From positions 17,860,701-17,924,700 of the forward strand of contig OX439009.1 of NCBI GenBank assembly GCA_949316495.1: a DNA stretch of 64,000 bases, in the 5' to 3' direction. The position numbers and the translations under genes were made by a program. The notes under the pieces are model-generated. The model was not told the origin of the DNA, searched no databases, and worked only from the letters and a program-made list of their open reading frames with translations. The stretch comes from Amphiduros pacificus (taxonomy: Eukaryota > Annelida > Polychaeta > Phyllodocida > Hesionidae). The first letter of the stretch is position 1, and every line of letters begins with the position of its first letter. Positions 55,870-64,000 of this stretch are shown here, in pieces.

Positions 55870-56660
55870 TGTGGTATTTAAGCAAGTCCATCTCTGATTT
55901 CATAAAGGATTTCTCCGAGAAGATTTTCACCAGACCACTTGTGTCTTCCTTCATAAATGTTGTATGCTTCAACAGGTTTAAACACTGATTTAATTTTTTT
56001 CATACTTCTGGTCCTTGGCCTTCAGATACTGGAACATTCATTCTGCACTGTTGAAGTAACCATTGTCTTCATCATGAATTTCAGCTGGGTAAAAATTTTA
56101 TAGTGGACTGGATGAAGAAAAGAAAGCTGTAATATTGTATTTTCGTGTGGCTATATTTTTTTGCAGATTTTTGGTAGTTTATCCAGATCATATATAGTAT
56201 ACATTTGATCTCCAATAAATAGTTTGTCCACATTCAGACCAGCAATCTTCTGCTGTTTCCAGGCTTCCCTAGCAATAGAATCTAAGATTCCAGGGACCAG
56301 TCTTCTGACATGTGTATGCCACTTGCTTTAGGAATTTGTTTTCTGCCTTTCCATATAAAATCTCTGTTTTTAAAACTTTGACAATGCATTTGACAATGAT
56401 CTCATGTGGTTTGGCATTTATATCCCTAGGTTTGGGCCCTAAACGGTGCACACGCTCGAATTTGTTATCTCTAGTATTTGGTATAGATAAATTATGTTGA
56501 AGGAATCTGTATATCTTCTCTTCACAACCTTCATTTTTTTCACCCTCTACTTCTGCAAATCCATTTGATAACGTGATTGTGAGAGGTTGGTTAGTGTGAC
56601 AGCAACCTGTTCTGATTTCAGACAGTTATATTTGTGTGTCAAATGGGCCATGTTGTTATT
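55870..56660 (-). mobile_element. LINE ORF1 remnant (L1-ORF1p/transposase_22-like)
   Basis: The minus strand reads IYRFLQHNLSIPNTRDNKFE followed by RVHRLGPKPRDINAKPHEII and then VKCIVKVLKTEILYGKAENK. This is the ORF1p pattern of an F-x-x-N-L motif, E-R-x-H-R-x-G, and the P-R-x-I-x-x-K-x RNA-binding strand. It is cut by stops. It is probably a separate, older element from the CR1-like LINE that follows. Confidence 0.6.
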
Positions 56661-56792
56661 GAGCACTTTAACACTGCTGAGTCTCTGCTACATCTGCTTT
56701 CATGTGTGTTATCTCCACACAGGTGAATTCAAGGGACTATTTCATCACTGATTTACAAGATGCGAGGTTTGTAGTAGCACTGATCAAGGTGT

Positions 56793-59700
56793 TCTACATC
56801 TACATCTATAAGTTTACTCGGCAAAACCAATTGGCATCCCGCCGAGAGTGCAAGATTGCACTAAGGGGAGCAGCTGGTACACACCACCTGCTTGTTGCCA
56901 ACCTTTATACTCTGGCAAGGGAGTTTCAGAAGGATGCCGAGCTACCTGTTTCCAATGTAGTTAAATGAGGGGGAAGGTTGTTCCAGTCAGTCACTGTCCT
57001 TGGAAAATAGCTGTATTTATAAGGGTCACAGCTTGTCGCCATCTCGATATAGCGATTTCCATGGTTTTTCCTTGTGGGAGCTGATTTCATTTTGACATGT
57101 TCTGGAAGTTTCAAAGCTATTTCACCATTTATAGCTTTGTACAATAAGACCAGCCTCTGGGTCCTTCTTGTCCCTGCTAGTGAATCCCATTTTAGGTCTT
57201 CCAGGATTTTTGTTACAGTGCCTGTTTCTCTCTTCCAGTTTCCAGCCACAAATCTAGCAGCTCGTCTTTGAACTGATTCTATGCGGTCGGTATCTTTCTT
57301 GAGGTAAGGGTCCCACACACTTGATGCATATTCTAAGTGGGGGCGCACAAGTATATTGTAGGCAGCCTCCTTGATATTTCCTGGGCACATGTTGAAATTC
57401 CTTCTTACAAATCCCAGTACTTGATTTGCTTTGCAAACAATGTTGTTAATATGTTCATCCCATTTCATATCTGTTTGGAGCTCGACTCCCAGGTAGGGAT
57501 GATGTTCAACATGTTGCAAGATGTGACCATTTAGTGTATATTTTCTTGACTCAGGATCTTGGCTTTTTTTCTTGCTGCTCAGGGTGTAGCATTTCTGAGC
57601 ATTGAAGTCCATTTGCCACTCATTTGACCATTCCTCCAGCATATTTAGATCCTCTTGCAGTTTTACTGCATCCTCATCATTTTCAACTATCCTATATAGA
57701 AGGCTGTCATCTGCGAAGAGCCTTATGTTTGAATATTTTAGTTTCTCTCCAATATCATTTATATAGAGTAGAAATAGGATTGGCCCAAGTACTGTACCCT
57801 GAGGCACTCCAGATTTAACATGGACAGGGTCAGATTCATCACCGTCAATAACTACCCTCTGTTCACGGTTTGTAAGCCAGTTTTTTATCCATGAACCGAT
57901 CTGCCCTGAGATTCCGTAATACTCAAGCTTGTGATTCAGCCGCTCATGGCAGACTGTGTCAAAGGCTTTACTAAAATCAAGAATGAGCATGTCAACATTT
58001 TGCCCATCATTTCTAGCCTTGAGTATGTCCTGTAAGGTTGTGATTAACTGAGTTTCACACGAGTGGCCTGTCCTGAATCCATGCTGAAAATTTACCAGGA
58101 TATTGTAAAGTTCGCAGTGATTCATCATATGTCTGACAATTATATGCTCCAAAATCTTACAGGGGACAGATGTCAAGGAAACTGGCCTGTAGTTAGCAGC
58201 ACAACTTTTATCTCCTTTTTTAAAGACTGCAACTATATTTGCTGTGCGCCATGCTTTTGGAACTTCTCCTTTATCGAGTGAGTCTTGGAATATTTTTTGG
58301 AGGATTGGAGCTATTTCATGTGAACATTCTTTCAAGACTCTTGTAGGTATTTGATCTGGGCCATTGGCTTTTTTGCAGTTTATGTTAGAGAGCAATTTTT
58401 CCACACCAGCAACTGTGATGGTAATTGGCTCTATTTGCGGAGAAGTTGGATCACCTTTGTCAGGAATGTTTTCCATGTTTTCAGTAGAAAAAACAGATTT
58501 ATACTGACGTGAAAGAACTTCTGCCTTGCCTTTACTGTCTTTTACTTCAATGCCATTTTCTGTTAGTGTTGGTACACCAACAGTATCTTTGCGCCTGGCT
58601 CTAATATAGTTCCAGAACCTTTTTCCCATTGATGGTCTACTGAATTCAATGTCAGGTAAATCGAGTAGCCCAAGGACATATTCATTGTGGGATTCTCTCA
58701 ACTTATGTTTTATGTGTTTCCTCAGGTTTCTGAATTTACTACGGTCAGAATCCTTTTTGGTTTTTTCAGCCTTGTTATATAGTCTTTGTTTTCTTCTAAT
58801 TTGTCTCTTAATTTCCTTTGTCATCCATGGCACATCCCATCTACCAGTTATTTTCTTAATAGGAATGTGTTTATTAATGGACTCCATAAGCTTGGCTGTG
58901 AACTTATTGTTCAGAGTTTCAACTGGGAGACTTGAATCCTTAATTTCATCTTCAAAAAAGACATGCATATCTTGTTTTATTGCATTCATGTCTCCTTTTT
59001 TGTACAGCAATACGTTTCTTGGCTTTTTCTTAGCCAGTGTGGCTTTTGCATTGATTTCTGTTATCACCACATCATGGTCACTCATGCCTGGATGGACAGA
59101 TACTTTATTTACTAGGTTAGGGTTTGTTGTACCGACCAAATCTAACCTATTGCCTCCCCTGGTTGGGTGTGGATTTACTTATGTTAGACAATGTTCATTA
59201 AAAGTTTCAACCATTGCTGTATTTAGGTCAATCCCATATGCAGGGCTTGGCTTATAGGACATATTTTCCCATGTGATATCTGGTACATTGAAATCCCCTG
59301 TTAGTAATATATTTGGGGTATTTGTGTCAGACTGGGGAATCTTTCCAAGAGATGCATTTAGTTCATGGACATTAGATATATTTCTGTCTGTCGGCCTATA
59401 GTAACATCCTATGAACAGTGGTTTTGTTCCAGATATGTTAAGTTTTCTCCATACAATTTCACAGTCAGTTTTTAGACTCTCCTCCTTAGGGTCTGACAGC
59501 CACCTTTTATGGATACCAATCAGTACCCCACCACCACCCTTGCATCTGTCTTCTCTCCCTATATCATAATCGGGGTGGATGACACTGTCTGCAATAGTGT
59601 GGTCAATGTGTGATTCTGTTATGCATAATATATCAGGGTAATTATGCTCAGTTATTAGTTCCTGTAGCTCTAATTGTTTTTTGGTTGAGATTAGGCCTCT

Positions 59701-60387
59701 ACAGTTCACTGTCATAACCTTAAGCTTTTGAATTTTTTGCTTTTTTCTACCTTGCATTGGTCTTGTGGTTTTTCCTGCAGATTGATCTTCTGCTCTTTCA
59801 CTTGTGATACATTCATCACTAAGTGTTTCAAAGAGATTACTTGTTTCAAGTTCATTTACAAAGAAGGCATCGGAAATATTAGGGAGGCGACATTTCCAGC
59901 ACTCCCATGACAGCCATCTTTGTTTATTGAATAACTCATAATCTTTATTTGTGAGCCCATCACATTTAATGTGTACGTATGTGTCACATTCATCACACTG
60001 CATGGCTCTGTGATTTTTGGCAACTGGTCTTTCACACACTCCACAAGGAAATTGAACTGGCCCTGGATGTGGGTGAACATCGCCACATAATAGTAGCAGG
60101 GATATCAGGAAAAGTAGCACAAGATTATTGCATCTTTTCTTCATATTTGCTTTATCCCAGTAGCAGAAATTCTGTTTCTTGTATATCATGCTGGCTTTGT
60201 GTAAGGCAGTGCCTAGTATTGGGTTTCTTTGAATTATACATTGCTTGTGTATTAGGTCATTAATCATTATCAATGCAGTACTTCTGGATTTGTTGGAAGT
60301 ATTGCCAAAATTTCCTTCATGAGTTATGCTTGCCACCAAGATGCAGACAAGACAGTTTAGAATCAGTTTTGGGAGGAAACATTTCAT
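56793..60387 (-). mobile_element. nearly intact CR1-like LINE
   Basis: Minus-strand LINE with a PHD-like finger, endonuclease and RT, ending after a short 3' UTR in a TAGATG-type repeat tail (about 56793-56810). The upstream region 60388-62038 is repetitive and may be its 5' UTR. A shared TCTACA at both possible ends is too short and repetitive to call a target duplication. Confidence 0.82.
56926..60387 (-). pseudogene. CR1-like LINE ORF2 (PHD-like finger, endonuclease, RT) with one nonsense codon
   Basis: ATG at 60387. A hydrophobic stretch near residue 95 is followed by GDVHPHPGP, close to the 2A-like GDxxxNPGP of many animal LINEs. Next come a Cys/His PHD-like finger (CGVCERPVAKNHRAMQCDEC and later CWKC) and the endonuclease (MTVNCRGLISTKKQ, ILLTGDFNVPDITW). 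One in-frame TAA sits at 59176-59178, probably from a CAA codon. The same frame continues through SDHDVV of the endonuclease into the RT, with LDFSKAFDTVC, GVPQGTVLGPILFLLYIND and LFADDSLLY, and ends at 56926. Total length is about 1,150 codons. There is no RNase H. A single stop in an otherwise open frame implies recent loss. Confidence 0.85.
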
Positions 60388-60410
60388 CTTGTTGTATTTT
60401 TTGTTGTTAT

Positions 60411-60436
60411 TTTTTTTTTTTTTTTTTTTTTTTTTT
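60411..60436. repeat. run of 26 T
   Basis: Homopolymer immediately upstream (in the minus-strand sense) of the LINE ATG. It would be a poly(A) tract in the transcript leader. Confidence 0.95.
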
Positions 60437-60496
60437 CCGTTTGTTTTTGTTTGTTTTTTGTGTTTTTTTTCGTTTGTTTTTGTTTTTTGCTTTGTT

Positions 60497-61069
60497 CAAT
60501 ATCAAAAAATTAAGTTGATATTGTAGTAATTGTAGTAGTTTCAGTTCAATTACTATTTGAATTCAATATCAAAAGATTGCGTTGATATTGTAGTAATTGA
60601 TATTTTGTTCAGTATTTTTTGTATTTCTGTTTCAGCTGCCTTTTTGACTCAATATCAAAAGATTTCGTTGATATTGGAGCAGTTGAAGTTTTTGTGTTAC
60701 TTATCAATCAAAAGATTTCGTTGATTGATAATGTTTTTCCAATTTTGTTGTTGTTCTTTGTTCTTTTTGTTTTCTTTAAATTCAATTACTATGTTTGTTC
60801 AATATCAAAAAATTTCGTTGATATTGTAGTAATTGTATTAGTTTCAGTTCAATTACTATTTGAATTCAATATCAAAAGATTGCGTTGATATTGTAGTAAT
60901 TGATATTTTGTTCAGTTTTTTTTTGTATTTCTGTTTCAGCTGCCTTTTTGACTCAATATCAAAAGATTTTGTTGATATTGGAGCAGTTGAAGTTTTTGTG
61001 TTTCTTATCAATCAAAAGATTTCGTTGATTGATAATGTTGAATTTCCAATCAAAAAATTGCGTTGATTG
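60497..61069. repeat. hairpin-rich 304-bp tandem repeat upstream of the LINE
   Basis: Nine near-perfect stem-loops of 23-27 bp, at 60497, 60564, 60650, 60703, 60800, 60867, 60954, 61007 and 61047. Stems are CAATATCAA/TTGATATTG, or ATCAATCAA/TTGATTGAT with both arms changed. Loops are of the type AAGATTTCG. Hairpins 1-4 recur as 5-8 at a spacing of 303-304 bp. Confidence 0.88.
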
Positions 61070-61478
61070 AAAATCTGCACTTTCTTTTCAGAGAGTTGAG
61101 TGATATTTTCTTGTTTTCTTTGTTGATTTTCTGTGGACGGCCGGCAGGTAAACTAACCGGTACCTACCAACACTCACTGATCGAAATTTATACTGAATAT
61201 GTTCAGTGAAAGTGTTGCTAAAAGTATGAACTTAAAGCCAGGAGTGCTTTGGTTGAGGTAGGTAGTCACTGCAGTGATATTTGATTCGTCAGAGCCCAGT
61301 AAATTGCCGAAATACACGACAAAATACGGAGCTAATTCAAAACACTGCCATCTTGTTCCTTACGCATGTTCAGCTTATCCATGATTTCTTGTTGGTTTGT
61401 TTTACCCTGAATGGGTGAAAGATGAAGCTGTTCTATGCCACTGGCCATGATTACACCTGTCTCACCTGAATTGAGTCT

Positions 61479-61486
61479 ATTTATAG
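61479..61486 (-). promoter_or_regulatory. TATA box in repeat copy 1
   Basis: The minus strand reads ACTATAAATAGACTC, with pyrimidine/TCA start-like sequences about 20-30 bp downstream. Function is inferred. Confidence 0.4.
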
Positions 61487-61956
61487 TAGTGTTTACATAT
61501 AACTGTATGGTTCCGACTTCTTATCACCACAGGCATAGAAAGAAATTCCTCACACAAGACTCTTTTCAGAGAGTTGAGTGATATTTTCTTGTTTTCTTTG
61601 TTGATTTTCTGTGGACGGCCGGCAGGTAAACTAACCGGTACCTACCAACACTCACTGATCGAAATTTATACTGAATATGTTCAGTGAAAGTGTTGCTAAA
61701 AGTATGAACTTAAAGCCAGGAGTGCTTTGGTTGAGGTAGGTAGTCACTGCAGTGATATTTGATTCGTCAGAGCCCAGTAAATTGCCGAAATACACGACAA
61801 AATACGGAGCTAATTCAAAACACTGCCATCTTGTTCCTTACGCATGTTCAGCTTATCCATGATTTCTTGTTGGTTTGTTTTACCCTGAATGGGTGAAAGA
61901 TGAAGCTGTTCTATGCCACTGGCCATGATTACACCTGTCTCACCTGAATTGAGTCT

Positions 61957-61964
61957 ATTTATAG
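61957..61964 (-). promoter_or_regulatory. TATA box in repeat copy 2
   Basis: Same TATAAATA motif in the second 478-bp copy. Confidence 0.4.
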
Positions 61965-62129
61965 TAGTGTTTACATATAACTGTATGGTTCCGACTTCTT
62001 ATCACCACAGGCATAGAAAGAAATTCCTCACACAAGACTCTACAAGTCTCCACATAAAGTGTATCCAATTGTTATCTCCATATATTTTGCCTAGTATTTT
62101 CTTGAATATAAAATTTTGTTATAGTATGA

Positions 62130-62360
62130 AAACTCCACCTGGTGGCCTCAGATCCATCTAATCTTTTGTTTTTGAAGCTTGTAAAGATAAAGTCAGAAAA
62201 TATTAAAATGCATCACTTGGAGAAGTCTCTACATGATCTATTGCCAGATACATTACATGAAGTTCTACTGAATAAATTGATGACTTGCTTGGTAGGCATT
62301 CAAAATAAATATGATTGTCCTTAACGGCAGCTTTGCTGAAAGATCCATCAGTATATATAC
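62130..62360 (-). mobile_element. RNase-H-type LINE remnant, left part
   Basis: The plus-strand tract GAGAAGTCTCTACATGATCT and the following 120 bp match the LINE relics at 44.9 and 52.0 kb. It continues at about 63366 after an interruption. Confidence 0.55.
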
Positions 62361-63365
62361 ATTAAAGAAGTGAACAACGCTGTCTTAAGTGTGGAGGAAT
62401 GCTTTATTTTAATTAAAGCCAAATATATTTAAACACACATCTTGCTAATTAACACACTTCACTCTAATTAACACACTACACTCTGTGCAATCAAACTACA
62501 TAAAACATGACATATATAAAGAGTAAATGTATGGCCTGATACACCAATAGCTATAGCTAGGCCAGATATTTTACTAATTATTTTGAAACTAAGCGTTGAG
62601 CTAGGTATAAGTTATTTATGTGTGGAATATGTATGTAGTTTTTGTAAGCTTGGGACCTCCACAGGCCTGCACCCCTGACTTCCGACTCTGTAAAATGACA
62701 GAGGACAGATTGAGTGGCATTCCCTGCCCTCAATGAGTGGGCTGAGAATGATGAAGGTTGGAGGCCAGCGGCGTTAGCCAATTGCTTAATTCCGAGGTTC
62801 AAGCTAGCCTTATCCAAAACCTGTCCAGAGGAAGAGACCAGTAAAAAGGCATGTGGCGGTCAAGCGGATGACTTAAAGCGAGTATTAAGGTACATTTTTA
62901 TTGAACAGTAGGCACACATACTTGTACCTGAGCAACCTATGAACTTTTGAAAACCATGGACTGAAGTTTTGGACTTGGCAATGGTATAGGTGAAATAAGG
63001 GGTGGAGTGGTGGGTACCAAAGGATAACTGGGATATCAAAGGGGTCTGATCAAAGGGCCTTTGGAAATGTGATGGGGGTGGGGTGCAGTGTACTCTGCAG
63101 TGTTAATGCTGCATGCCACATGAGTGCATTGTGAAAAAAAAACACAGGCAGTGACAGGCACGGCAGTGCAAGCCCTATATATAGCCACAACCTATGCAGG
63201 TACCATGTGATACAATCATGAGTACTGAGTTATACCCCCTTATATGGTCATTAACTTGGATAAACAAGGTATATGAAGCAAACCCCAACAAGGTAGACAG
63301 ACGAGATCCTCTTTAACAACATCTAACAATTTCTTGTTAAATGCACATTAATATCCAGCAAAAAT
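62361..63365. mobile_element. insertion of about 1 kb within the LINE remnant
   Basis: Compared with the copies at 45.1 and 52.2 kb, LINE sequence stops near 62360 (CATCAGTATATATAC) and resumes near 63366 (TTTTATTTCTTTATAT). The inserted DNA holds a tyrosine-recombinase fragment. Its termini and any target duplication are not clear. Confidence 0.5.
62578..62859 (-). pseudogene. tyrosine-recombinase fragment (C-terminal catalytic part)
   Basis: The minus strand has FSAHSLRAGNAT (the H-x-x-R box), a downstream GLWRS in place of the second H/W box, and AYKNYIHI with the probable catalytic Tyr. This is the C-terminal half of a phage-integrase-type catalytic domain, as in DIRS/Ngaro or Crypton-type animal elements. 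The N-terminal part is absent, so it is a fossil fragment. The element class cannot be decided from this piece. Confidence 0.7.
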
Positions 63366-64000
63366 ATATTTTATTTCTTTATATCTATTCATATAGAGGG
63401 ATGCATCTGTTGAGTATTTCTTCAATTCTGACATGGCTAAAATAAAATTTAATGTTGCATAGGTCCATGGAGGTGTTTCTGGATATTGGAATTTTGCTAT
63501 ATGATTTGGATGTATGTCTAAAGATTGTAAAAATTCTTGATAGTGAATGCCAAAAGTTGGTTTTGTATTTGGTTTATTTTCAAAAAGGTCAACATATTTG
63601 GATTGAATATCATGGTATCATATGCTGGATTTTCTTGATTTGCAGCGATCTTTGCAGTAATGGCAAGCTTTTCTCTTCTTAAATCAAGAGGCATCTCATC
63701 TTCCTCAACTGCCAGGCTTTCTGCAGGTGATATACGAAATGCCCCAATGCATAACCTTAAGCCTTGATTTTGAATTGTATCAAGCATTTTTATTTAAGAT
63801 GGACGAGCTGATCCATATATCATACATCAGTAATGTACCAGCACTGTATAATTGTAATAAAACATTACGGTTCCCTCCCCAATCGGTATAGGCAAGAACC
63901 TGTAATAAATCTGAAATGCCTTCTGGCATTTCTTTTTAACATATTTGATGTGAGGTAAAAAAGATAATTTCTTGTCATAAATAAGTCCAAGAAACTAAAT
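63366..64000 (-). mobile_element. RNase-H-type LINE remnant, right part (RT C-terminal region)
   Basis: The minus strand at 63787-63518 reads LDTIQNQGLRLCIGAFRISP followed by AESLAVEEDEMPLDLRREKL. This is the conserved stretch after the RT in I/Jockey-type LINEs that carry RNase H. It places the RT end upstream of the RNase H relics, and the remnant continues past the window edge. Confidence 0.75.

Larger units (their letters stand above)
61083..62038. repeat. perfect 478-bp tandem direct repeat, 2 copies
   Basis: 61083-61560 and 61561-62038 appear identical base for base. On the minus strand (the LINE sense) each copy has a TATAAATAG box and then a 38-codon ORF starting MASGIEQLHLSPIQGKTNQQ. 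The copies may be promoter-bearing 5' UTR monomers of the LINE. Confidence 0.9.

Noticed and set aside
58649-59257. 202-codon hydrophobic plus-strand frame opposite the LINE
   Set aside because: It is antisense to the conserved endonuclease/RT coding strand. The hydrophobicity comes from reading A-rich codons backwards.
60273-61066. Phe-rich plus-strand frames across the hairpin repeats
   Set aside because: They are encoded by T-rich simple sequence and the tandem 304-bp repeat, so the similarity between them reflects the DNA repeat.
60497-61069. CRISPR-like regularly spaced palindromic repeats
   Set aside because: Spacing is uneven, spacers are themselves repeated, and the context is a eukaryotic LINE.
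61083-62038. The 478-bp repeats as a pair of LTRs
   Set aside because: They abut directly without an interior, lack TG...CA ends, and have no target duplication.

Overview
The window is eukaryotic nuclear DNA, AT-rich and gene-poor, from an invertebrate animal and most likely a mollusc. The reasons are GT-AG introns, DM9-repeat genes of the kind expanded in bivalves and other lophotrochozoans, CR1/Jockey-like and RNase-H-bearing LINEs, a tRNA-derived SINE ending in a CAAA-type tail, and an envelope-bearing Gypsy element. The mollusc assignment is an inference from these families. No species marker is present.

Layout. (1) 0.6-2.8 kb: a host gene on the + strand with three visible exons encoding a secreted protein with two phosphatase-like domains; each domain lacks a different catalytic residue. 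(2) 2.8-7.5 kb: intergenic DNA with two short inverted-repeat elements, a 35-bp tandem repeat, LINE remnants and a SINE with clear target-site duplications. (3) 7.54-34.04 kb: one very large Gypsy-type LTR element (about 26.5 kb, of which 1.57 kb is a LINE inserted later) lying on the minus strand. It has 503-bp LTRs differing at about six positions, gag, pol with a C-terminal chromodomain, an F-type envelope gene preceded by a small proline-rich ORF, other accessory ORFs, an array of about twelve hairpins between pol and env, and a candidate two-exon ORF on the opposite strand. (4) 35.8-52.7 kb: a tandem segmental duplication (units about 9.5 and 7.1 kb) carrying two DM9 genes. The junction is a hybrid SINE, which shows that the duplication arose by unequal crossing-over between two SINEs. 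The length difference is a LINE, itself carrying a TTAA-flanked inverted-repeat element, inserted in the first unit. (5) 53-64 kb: LINE-rich DNA with a nearly intact CR1-like LINE (one nonsense codon), an upstream hairpin repeat region and a perfect 2 x 478-bp tandem repeat, LINE ORF1 and endonuclease remnants, and a tyrosine-recombinase fragment.

Only the phosphatase-like gene and the two DM9 genes are convincing host genes. The two DM9 copies are young duplicates in which every substitution I can count in the coding sequence changes an amino acid, while the surrounding DNA is nearly identical. This suggests diversifying selection on a lectin-like immune or recognition protein. Most of the rest is transposon history, and the nesting order can be read from target-site duplications.
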